This document shows positions 55,149 to 64,000 of a DNA stretch of 64,000 nucleotides, piece after piece; within the stretch, counting starts at the first letter, position 1, and each line of letters begins with the position of its first letter. The DNA is from Rhizoctonia solani (Eukaryota > Basidiomycota > Agaricomycetes > Cantharellales > Ceratobasidiaceae). The position numbers and the translations under genes were made by a program. The notes beneath the pieces are model-generated. The model was not told where the DNA came from. It saw only the letters and a list, made by a program, of their open reading frames with translations, and did not search any database. The stretch spans positions 186,001 through 250,000 of the forward strand of contig NC_057378.1 in the NCBI RefSeq assembly GCF_016906535.1. The letters are read 5' to 3'.

Positions 55149-55598
55149 ATGTCGTCATCACGCAACCAACGAGACGAGGCTCTCTATGAATCTCAGAATG
55201 ACACCAGACTCGACGACTTGCATTCAAAACTTCGGACGCTGCGACATGTACGTGACAGTATCTGTGTTTTTTGGGATGCTGACGGGTCGCGGGTAGGTGA
55301 CGATCGACATACATAACGATGCACACGCGCAGAACCGAGAGCTGGATAATACGGTTTGCCTTTTTCCCATTTTTTAAAACTCAAAACTTCAATTGAACTC
55401 GAAATAAATTAGGGAAATATATTCTCCTCGTTCCAAAACTCTCTATCCTCTTCGTCTCAGCGTGCGGCACGGGCATTCGGCATTGGTCCTGGAGGCGTAA
55501 AACAGTCTCGGCTGATATTGATGATTGTTGCCGCCACTTTCTCTCTGTGGGTGGTATACAGGGCTTGGGCATGGTGGGTTGGGCCAGTTGCCGCATAG
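55149..55598 (+). CDS. Small Bet1/Sft1-type Qc-SNARE
   Basis: Exons 55149-55247, 55297-55353 and 55413-55598 give 113 residues. The SNARE helix runs RLDDLHSKLRTLRH into VTIDIHNDAHAQNRELDNT, with a Gln (AQNR) in the zero-layer position, so it is a Q-SNARE. A basic linker (RAARAFGIGPGGVKQSR) leads to one C-terminal membrane anchor (LILMIVAATFSLWVVYRAWAW). It would act in ER-Golgi or intra-Golgi vesicle fusion. Size and layout fit Bet1 or Sft1, and I cannot separate them. All three phases are zero. The gene is easily missed because each exon is short. Confidence 0.8.
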
Positions 55599-57922
55599 GT
55601 TTGGATAGGACGAGGTTTTGTGTGTCGCATACGTTGGTAGCTTGTGAGTTCTGTCTTCAGGTTTTCAACATTCAATAGCACTTATTTGGACCCCCAAAAG
55701 TGTATCGTTTATTTTTTTATACCATAATAAATTCGTCTTTGGCAATTTCAGGTCCGTTTGCGATGGTCCCCATGGGTCGTCAGTATAAGTCGCTTACCAT
55801 TACACACCCTCTCGCATTGTTATCGAGCCTCTATTTAATGGGATGATCAGAAGCCATAACATAACGAACGATCCTATTTGACGACCCTAAACCGGAACCC
55901 TGAGACTTGCTCTCTCGTCCTTTTTGCGACTCGTGTTCATTATGGCTTGGGAGCGCTCACGTCCTCCATGATCGCTGTGGCCGACATTGTTATAAATCTG
56001 AGTTCTTATGTTTTGGTTCACCACTTACCACCAGGCGTCCCGCGTGTTTCATATATCACTTCTAGCTCGTCGCCACCCATGTCTATCCTCTCTCGAGGTT
56101 CCAATCAAGATGTGTGATTGGTGGCAAACTAACAACCTCTGGAAACCAGATACCATGGCATCAGCGGCGTATGAGCAAGAGTGTAGTAGCTGCATTCGAA
56201 CAATGCTATATATATTGGAGGGTAGAGTGGGTGACCATTTCCTTATCTTGATAGAGAGAGTACCGTCGGAGTGGTGTACTATACACTTTTTGGCCTTTAG
56301 GGGTAATCTCATCGACTACGGCATGCCATGTAATAAGGACCTTTTTAGAAGAACTGAGATACTGGTATCAGATGTATGCTTGATGATTTCTCAGGCCTGA
56401 CGTCCACAAGCTTGGATTTGGATAACCTGGAGATCTTGTATGATCCTTTGAAGGTGGTTTGAGTGGGGTTTCTTCTAGCTGATATCCTGGAGTGACGCTT
56501 TTTGTGGGGGCTTAATTATATTAAACCATCGACAATATTGATGCTCATGACTGAAAACGTTGTCTAAAATAGCACCAACGTATTGAAGAAAGTGTATTTG
56601 AGCTTTGTAGCAATCGAATGCGAGCTTACATGTGAAGTCATATTTAGGATATTTGGATCTTCGCACTATATGCATGTGTGCGCACAAGGAATCAATGAAC
56701 AGCTTTCTACTTTGAGGATAGCCACACAGATAAACAAAACTTCAAGGATCACGAATCCCCTTGTTTATGAAAAACCTTGCCCTAGACATGGGTCAGGACG
56801 ACATGCGCGACTATGTTGCATACCACGCATTCCTGGAAGAAAGAGGTGTAGGTTTGAGCGTAGTCGGATTGTTGCCTATTTCCGAGGGATTTCTTGTCGA
56901 TTCTTCTTCAGCTAACAGTGTCCTGAAGGTTCCGGACGGTCCACAGAAAGACCTGTACAAGACAATATTATACAAACTGATTATTTGGTAAATGAACAAT
57001 GATCTTTATCCAGACCCTTCCTGCTCCCTTTGGGGTTACTAACATGAATTTACTTATTGCGCTCCGGGATGCTATTAGGTGACGCAATATCTATAATATC
57101 ACCACTACCTAACTTTTAAATCTTTGCCATAATTGACCTGTGCGATTTGGATCCAAATTCTAACATCTATCTGGACAAGACTTATTTCAATGAAACTGTG
57201 GAAGTTAGTCCGTACTCCAATGCTGTAGCTCCAATCTTAATCAACGCTCATTCCCCTTAGAGAACCAGCTACGATTACTTTCGGGCGTCGTGCATTCCCT
57301 GGTCCTGCGTAAAAAGGACCTGGGTGGGCATGCTCGAGAAGATACCAGAAGATATACCATACAAAAATACAGTTCTGCCTTATCGACTGGTTTCTCAAAA
57401 CCCTTATATTCTGAACGGAACTTATCTTTGCCCCAGACTGAGACGCAAGCCTATCATATCACTCATGATCTCCGTGTTTGTTAGCATGTATGCTTTATCA
57501 AGTAGCCGTAGTGACAACTACTTCAATAATATGTCAATGATCAAGAGACCAAGCTCTTGTTTTTTTTTCATTTTACTTATATTCAAGGAGCTACGATGCA
57601 AACAACAAAAACCACTCATAAATTGGGTCATTGAGTTATAAACAAAGAGAAGCCACAGAACTAGAGGTAGCAGAACCTTGAAGAAGAGAGAGCCCTAGAG
57701 GTGCTATAACGAAAAGCTACAAGGCATATACGGTTACCTCCTCCATATCAGTAATCACTTATTAAACCAACCTGCCAAACAACTAGGTCAATCTGTTTAA
57801 TCTGTTATCTAATCTACATTTTGTTACAGAACAAGCCCGTAAATACCACATAAAGCTTGTACATGATATATGAGGGATAAAAATTTGGTGCATGCAATGA
57901 TGTTTCGTTTTTGACACAGATG
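55599..57922. other. Long non-coding stretch, nothing recognised
   Basis: About 2.3 kb with only short, unconvincing ORFs (for example 56008-56400 and 56583-56915). No repeat, LTR end or RNA gene that I can support. Its right end is the LINE target site. Confidence 0.5.
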
Positions 57923-57936
57923 ATTGCTTCACGTGA
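57923..57936. repeat. 14-bp LINE target-site duplication (left copy)
   Basis: ATTGCTTCACGTGA at 57923-57936 is repeated exactly at 59494-59507, bracketing the LINE fragment. A long, exact duplication is typical of target-primed reverse transcription. Confidence 0.92.
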
Positions 57937-59222
57937 CCATCCCACCCTTGCACATCAGGTGCCAAAAGCTTATCATGAACTACTCAGCTAAACTCAGAAC
58001 CATCCCTAAGTCATCCGAAGTTGCTAAGCGCCTCCCGGCCTCATGGGACACGCATATACCCACCCTTAACAGCAACAGGAACAACAAGGCCAAGAGTTTA
58101 CAAACCCCCATCCACTTCATTGCATCACATAGCCACCCACACATCGAGTTTGTCTCGCCACACGTTAACCACCCGTCCAACCCGTCCATCCCTTTCCCTG
58201 ACCAAATCAAAATTAAGGACACCACCGACGGACTCAAACGAGACGAATACCGCGACAAGATTCTATCCGAAATCAGCGTGCTGGAAGAATGTCATGCCAG
58301 CGTCCTTGGCTATTCAGATGGACACGCGGCGGTGTCCAATGGCATTCGGAAAGTCGGCGTCGGCTACGTTATACGTGCCGGAAAAAGGATTCTGTCATCG
58401 TCGTCGTTTGGAATTGGACCGCGAGCCAACATCTATGATGCAGAAATGATGGGTATATTACTAGTGTTCATGAAAGCTAAACAAATAGCCGAAGACCAAG
58501 GCTATTGCAAAATACGCATATATTGCGATAACCAGTCCGCCGTCAAGTCAATTGCCGACCTCTCACGACACCCATGCCAGTTTGCATCCAGAGCATTCGT
58601 CACCGCCGCCAAGGCATTTGTGGCAGGACGCCCAGAACGATCTATTCATATCACCTGGACGCCTGGGCACAGCGGAGTCGAAGGCAACGAAAATGCGGAC
58701 CGTCTGGCTAACGAAGGAGCTAGTGTGGCCCCGACCTCCATATTCAATCGCACCATCACATGGGCGAAAGAACAGGCAACCCTCAAAATCATACGTTCAT
58801 GGAAGAAAGCATGGTACGAGCACTCAGAATCACGAATCAACTCAAAATACTACATCCCCCGCCCACCTGCGCTCAAACTACACCCCATATTCAACGCAAG
58901 CAAGCTGGGCAGGGACATCGAGTGCCGCCTCGTACAATACCTCACCGGGCACGGCCACTACGGCGAGTACCATGCGCAATTCCATCACGACGTAGATCCC
59001 AGGTGTGCCTGCGGGGAGTCGGAAGAGACAATATTTCATTTAACCACCTCCTGTCCCGCGACGGCGGGACACAGGGGGATACTCAGTGAGTTTTCCACCA
59101 ACACTAACGATCCCACACTGTTTGGCTCCCTTGCAGGTCTCAAAGCAGTCGCAAAGTTCATTGCCAGGACGGGCATAGGCCGAAGACGAGGAGGCCCGCA
59201 GGCAGCCGCTCAACCCATGTAA
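57937..59222 (+). CDS. LINE ORF2 C-terminal part: RNase H and CCHC motif
   Basis: The frame is open from the truncation point to TAA at 59220-59222 and has no internal stop. The RNase H domain shows Asp (GYSDGHAAV), Glu (YDAEMMGI), Asp (IYCDNQSAV), and the His/Asp block TPGHSGVEGNENADRLA, so all catalytic residues are kept. A C-terminal zinc motif CACGESEETIFHLTTSC (C-x-C-x8-H-x4-C) follows. The endonuclease and reverse transcriptase domains are missing, so the piece cannot move by itself. The lack of stops suggests a recent insertion. Confidence 0.88.
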
Positions 59223-59493
59223 TATATACGCCCTTAAGGCTGCCACTTCATTCCCGCCCTTACGGCCTCTACCCCAAGTTAGGCCTTAAGCCACCTGTAC
59301 GTCGCCTTGCGACATTTATCCTCTGACCGTGCTACTTTCTTCTTGTTTTCTTGTCTTTCTCTGTCTTTCTCTCTCTGTTTCCTTCTCTGCGTCTGGTGTT
59401 GTAGCTTTCACGGTTTGGTTCCGGTTTTGTGAGCGGTTTGCCTAGTTCGCATGTAGCTCCCGTATTGTTTATATATGGAAATGTATTAAAAAA
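57937..59493 (+). mobile_element. 5'-truncated LINE (non-LTR retrotransposon)
   Basis: It contains only the 3' end of ORF2 plus a 3' UTR with a pyrimidine-rich run (TTTCTTCTTG onward, about 59335-59395) and a short A-rich tail (ATTAAAAAAA). It is bracketed by an exact 14-bp duplication. 5' truncation is the usual outcome of LINE insertion. The RNase H and CCHC arrangement points to the I/Tad-like branch of LINEs found in fungi. Confidence 0.9.
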
Positions 59494-59569
59494 ATTGCTT
59501 CACGTGATAGTGTTGATAATAGCAATGGTTTCATGCTCACGTGGTATGCTCATGCATTAACCCCTAACT

Positions 59570-61103
59570 ATGTTTTCCTGCCACACCAAAACAGTTGTTT
59601 ACTCTAGCCAAGGTCAATCAAGCCAAGCGTCTCCCCAAGGCAGCTTGCACGTAAGTCACATAGATACTGCTGTCAAGCCCTTATTGGCTTCTGGGCTTGA
59701 CAACGGCAGGATTTACAAGTGGGCGAAAGGGATTCAAGATTGGGCAAGCCCAGGAGAAAGCTACAAGATCTCTGACATCAGCCAGTCTGAAATCCTTGAA
59801 CTTCAGCAAGAGATATTAAACCGTGGACTAAAACTCAAGTGCGTACTTATTATGACAACACTGTCCAATGTGGCGCAAGCTCACTGATGGATGCGTTCCT
59901 CTATTTCCTTCCTTCATCCATTAGGCTGCATTGGAGCGCATCCAGACAGGTTGCAATATTCAAGATGCCCAGCCTACTCCACTCGGCACCACTGAATACA
60001 TGGGCGGCTACAATATTCCCCAGCCTGTGTACAAAATTGCTTGAGATCAAACCACGGTGCCTGAACCAAGCAAGTGTGGTTGACATGGGAGACTCTGAAA
60101 TTAGGCTTGTAACGGGGTATAAACAACCAGACAAAGCTTTTGGGGTTTACAAAGACCATGGATCAGACGCACACTACACCCGGATGCATCCCAGAGTAGT
60201 TTTCGAGTCCGCAGTGAGCCAGAGCAAGGGAGGTGCTCGCAAGAAGGCAGAGCTATATCTCACAGAGACAGAAGTTGAGTGCCAGGTTCATGCGGTTGTG
60301 ATCCTCAACTTTGAGAATGTTCCCACACAACTTCCAAACCTGACAGTTTTGGATGACAAGAAGTGCCGTGTAACTTTGGAGGTTTGGGTTTGCAATGAGA
60401 CAATAGGCACAAGTAAGTCAAGCTGTCTGGGATATATGGACACTGTCCTACTTAACGTATGCATAACTTAGGGTTCCCATTGGATGACTGCCAGGAAGCG
60501 AGCATATCATCAGGTGGAATAGAGGATGTTAGCTTAGAACATGGATCGGATGACAACATAGCACAGGACTGTCTATCAGACACTTACAACTCGCCCGACG
60601 TAAGCTCTAATAATTCAACCCCCTCAACAGGCACTAGCAAGAGCCTTGGGAGCCTGGTCAAGCAGCGGGGTGAGACCATTGTGAGTGTTCTCATAGATTG
60701 AATCAATTTTAAGCATGTAGCATTCAAATAACACATGTGGGACCTTTAGGTGGTGCTTGACGAGTCTGAGACTGTGGAAGTAGAGCTCCCGGATTTAGTT
60801 CTGGATTTCTACGACTTCTTCCGGGTTTGCCAAAGGAATCCAGGAGAAAAAGTGGACGCGGAAAATCGACCAATCAATATCCCGATCAGAGGACTGAGAG
60901 ACACTCTCCTGATGGCCCTCAAGGACGAACGTGGTCGATTGCGGGAACTGAGCACAGCTGCTGGTTATGCACAGGGCTCTGCGGCAGGGGCTGTAGCTTC
61001 TACAACACGTACTCGAAAGAGGCGAGCGGAGCAAGAGCCTGCAGCTGGATTTGCGGAGCAATCAAAGAAGCAATCCAAGAGCGGAAAACCGGTTGCAGAG
61101 TGA
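59570..61103 (+). CDS. Uncharacterised protein, possible PD-(D/E)xK-like fold
   Basis: Exons 59570-59838, 59925-60412, 60472-60680 and 60750-61103 give 1,320 bases (439 residues) with matching phases. The central part has QPDKAFGVY, then HPRVVFESAVSQS, then ARKKAELYL and VHAVVILNF. This resembles the Uma2/restriction-endonuclease-like arrangement (PD, then E after a hydrophobic strand, then a helix with Lys), but a search is needed. The next region is acidic and Ser-rich. The C-terminus has basic runs (TRTRKRRAEQE, KKQSKSGK) that may be a nuclear signal. Its start codon lies only 62 bp after the LINE target duplication, so the LINE sits in its promoter or 5' leader. Confidence 0.65.
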
Positions 61104-61216
61104 GCGTTGAGAAGGCTTTGTAGGCCATGTAGGCCAAGGTGTTTGAGTGTTGTTTACTTTACGTGTTATTAGCGGTGCCAAATTTCTGGAAGAATTTTCG
61201 TTGCAATAAAATTTGG

Positions 61217-64000
61217 CTAATGTATAAGACTTAACCAATCTCTGAGAATATGGCTTATATATATGTAAGATCTAAATAAACGGCTGTGTAAACAGGAAAT
61301 CAACAGCAAAACCTTAGGTAGCAGCCTAATAAATAGAAAAGATGTATTTACCCCGTCGCGAGAATCCCTCCAAACCCCTTCGTATTGCTTTCCGGGCCAA
61401 TAATCATCCACTCGGGGCCAGGGACGCCTGTTCTCAGAGGGAATGCTCTCAGAATTCGTTCGTAACCACTTAGATCCAAGGCATCCATATAAACGTGGTC
61501 CTATACCCGATTCAACGGGCGGCTCATAATAGCTCACAATTTTACATACCTTGTGAAAGGATAGTGCTCCTACCCCATTTATGTTATATCTTTTTTGCCC
61601 GATAACGATTGATCCATCAGGCAAAATTCGCAAGGGGCTCGAGCGGACCGCCATTCCATATTTGTTATGATGTCCTCCGATCACCACCACACTTCGACCT
61701 TCCAGAACACGTCCTTGGAGCTCAGAATCCCTGAGGATGGTGCAATCCAGTTTCAAATATGTGTAGAGACTGTGTGCAATCCGTAGCGCGATAGTTTGGT
61801 AATAGTCTCCTTCCCGGGCTGGGATAACGAGGGCTATTGGCATAGCTGAGGTAAGGGCGCTGGATAACGATCCATAATGATAGGATTTTGCCGTATGTAC
61901 TATCTATAAATTTGTTAACCCAAATTCAATTAACTTTACTGTTCACAAAGACCAACCTCCCACTGGTTATCCTTTTCATATGAGAGCCAGAAAGAAGATT
62001 GACGAGGAACCTTGATTCGTTGGCTGTCGACCTCAATAACGTCCCCATCTTTCAGTTGAGATTTTGAGAGCTCAACAGAAAACGTATGAACGTTGGTCGT
62101 TTGTATAGAACTACCACTGACGTGAATTCGGGATAACCTTTTCGAAGCTGAGTTACATTTAGTGACACTGAAAACGGAAACCTACCTCCCAGGAACCTTT
62201 GCTTTCCTGATCCGCCAACCCCGCATGCTACCCGATTCTGATGGCCAGGCTACCGTAAGAGTAAAGTCGGTTTCTATTGTATTTGAAGCGGCGTAGGGTG
62301 AGGAAACCAGATCTTGAATGGCATTTGAAACTGGTTTCTCCTTAAACACCGTATCCCAAAAGTGGGGTTTTCCCGGAATCTCGGTCATGCTGTATGTGCG
62401 GATAATCAGACACGCATCCTCTATGATAGTGATCCCAGTCATACTTCACGTCAGCGTCCGGGTTCCACATTTTGATTAGTGCCATCCTTTCCCGCGAGTG
62501 CCATACCGGTACATTCTCGTCGCTACCGCCATGGACCAGATGAACTAGCCGGACATTTAGAGAAATATCGTTTCTCTATTGGAAATATTTTACTTACCTC
62601 GACTCAGCGCGAGATTCCCGGCTATGATATCTCCATCCTGTCCTTGCAAACTCGCCCTCAAAATACTCTGGAGTGCCGCATCTGCGAAGAGAGAACCACG
62701 AGAAGCTTGTGTGGGTACATATAACCGTGCACTAGTGTAGCCTGCTGCGGGAATAAGTGCAGGAATACAATCAGGGAATGCAGAAGTCAAATGCAAAGCG
62801 CCTTGCCCTCCGTTGGAGTGCCCGATTGCCACTACGGGAATGGTCTTGACCGGAACACCAGGCGGTTTTGGGACTGTTATCTCTGTTGCCAGATCGTGCG
62901 CAGTACAATAATCATCTTCATGCCATACGCCAACTAACTTCAAGACAAGAGCCCTTAGGGCAGCGCAGACGTCAGCTCTTGAAGCTTCCCTCCAGTCCAG
63001 GCCCCAAGGTGTTAGACCTTGTACTACGAGGACCTATGCATGCTCTGGGCGCGGAAGGGCTGAGATCCAAAATGGGTGTGTGTGCATAACTCCAGCCCCA
63101 TGGAGTGCCAAGAGGATACGAGACTGAGTCGTAATGTTGTGCGTTTTGTTAGGAGGAGGAATGACAACGGCCGAGGCGGGTGTACCAGAAACAGAACGGT
63201 AAGTCAAAAGAAGCCCCTCTGTATCTTCAGATAGTTCACAGAGACTAGGATGGTTCTGGATAGGAATAGTGATGAGAAGCTTATGGGGGGTTCGAGAAGA
63301 GTGTATGTCGAGATGGAGACTGAGCTCTAGTGTGAGAAACCCAGCAGGAGCCAGGAGCGGTTTTTCCTGAACCAAATTCATCGATACTAGCCGCGTTTGA
63401 GACGGGGCCAATCTTATGGGCTCTATCATTTCGACGCGGATTTCCTGGAAAACTGCTTAGTAGCCCTTTGTCCCACGAAATTACGTTACGAACATCTGTC
63501 ACCCAGGTATCAATAAATCTGGGTGTACCACCAATGGACCAGTACTCCTCTGAACACGAAGTCACTTCGATTCCAGCCGCGTCCCCATATGCCCAGCCAT
63601 CGATAAAGTGTGGGAATACATGTGTCTTCGCATTGAATTGCATACAGGGAGTATGCGGATTGACCTGAGCATTTGACAATCTCAGTTGGTTAGGCTCGAG
63701 TGATGGAGAGTCCAGGGCATTGTTATCGATATCCGGGACATCTTGATCGCCAGTCTGTTCCACTTTGACCGAAATATCTACTTCAACGACAGGTGTAGTC
63801 CCGTCACTTGAGACCGTTGGGTCCCCAAAGAGACGTATCTCATAGTCCAGACTAATTAAGACATCTAGCTCCATGCCATTGATGGCAAAATCAGTAGCAC
63901 TTATTTTCACCGCTTCGTGGTCAAAGTAAGCTTTCAAAGGAACTCTGACTGGAGGCATATCATCAGTATCGTAGATGTTGCAAGCATGCCATCTGGGGTT
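61217..64000 (-). CDS. Alpha/beta-hydrolase family protein (5' end off window)
   Basis: The minus-strand frame is open through the right edge (NPRWHACNIYD then MPPVRVPLKAYFDHEAVKI), so the N-terminus is missing. Several exons follow. The second block has a beta-rich part (LTLELSLHLDIHS), then ILLALHGAGVMHTHPFW with the oxyanion-loop HGAG. A further exon carries IPVVAIGHSNGGQGALHLTS, the nucleophile elbow G-x-S-x-G, so a serine hydrolase (esterase or peptidase S9-like) is likely. After the hydrolase core come VIPAREGDYYQTIALRIAH and a long C-terminal domain (VVVIGGHHNKYG). Splice sites in the last part (61217-61360) are uncertain. Confidence 0.65.

Noticed and set aside
56583..56991. ORFs in the 55.6-57.9 kb stretch as a gene
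   Set aside because: Two short overlapping frames without known motifs or consistent introns.
1..64000. CRISPR arrays, bacterial operons, Shine-Dalgarno sites, rRNA genes
   Set aside because: The window is fungal nuclear DNA; no regular spacer-repeat array and no rRNA-like sequence was seen.

Overview
The window is from a filamentous fungus, most likely an Agaricomycete (Basidiomycota). The evidence is host genes with many 47-75 bp GT-AG introns, a Zn2Cys6 regulator with a fungal middle homology region, an F-box protein, and many chromodomain-bearing Ty3/gypsy elements (chromoviruses). A Rhizoctonia-like genome would fit, but the species is inferred, not shown.

Bases 1-20267 are one half of a nested stack of LTR retrotransposons. 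Element B (535-6811, minus strand, GCGGG target duplication) sits in the leader of element A (minus). A's 5' LTR (6977-7534) abuts mid-gag of element D (plus, 7535-12743). D's 3' LTR abuts the last 31 bp of the 5' LTR of element C (plus, 12744-18469). C abuts the pol end of element E (plus, 18470-19411). E abuts LTR fragment F1 (19412-19887), which abuts LTR fragment F2 (19888-20267). The missing left halves should lie off the left edge. Element G (20460-27279, minus, CTTTA duplication) is a separate, very young insertion with LTRs differing at one base; a solo LTR (22935-23493, GTTTC duplication) splits its pol.

The families share a design: gag ending in a CCHC knuckle, a GGGAAAA slippery heptamer just before the gag stop, a -1 frame pol (protease, reverse transcriptase, RNase H, integrase, chromodomain), a polypurine tract, and a 13-nt leader sequence complementary to the predicted 5' end of the transcript (Tf1-type self-priming).

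Bases 27280-64000 are mostly host sequence. In order they hold: an F-box-like gene (28811-30723); an unrecognised gene (33393-35105); a tandem pair of zinc-type medium-chain oxidoreductase genes (37044-38439, 41539-42936) with identical seven-exon structure including a 1-nt micro-exon; a Zn2Cys6 transcription factor (44416-47298); a SnoaL/NTF2-like gene (47596-48255); a single-pass membrane protein gene (49103-50916); a peroxisomal acyl-CoA ligase gene (51505-53640, minus); an acireductone dioxygenase gene (54310-55002, minus) divergent from a Bet1/Sft1-type SNARE gene (55149-55598); a 5'-truncated LINE with a 14-bp target duplication (57937-59493) just upstream of an uncharacterised gene (59570-61103); and a partial alpha/beta-hydrolase gene (61217 to the right edge, minus).

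The two oxidoreductases, the regulator and the SnoaL-like gene lie on the same strand within 11 kb. A CAAACTCCCGC motif occurs twice upstream of each oxidoreductase, so a small co-regulated module is a reasonable guess but not proven.
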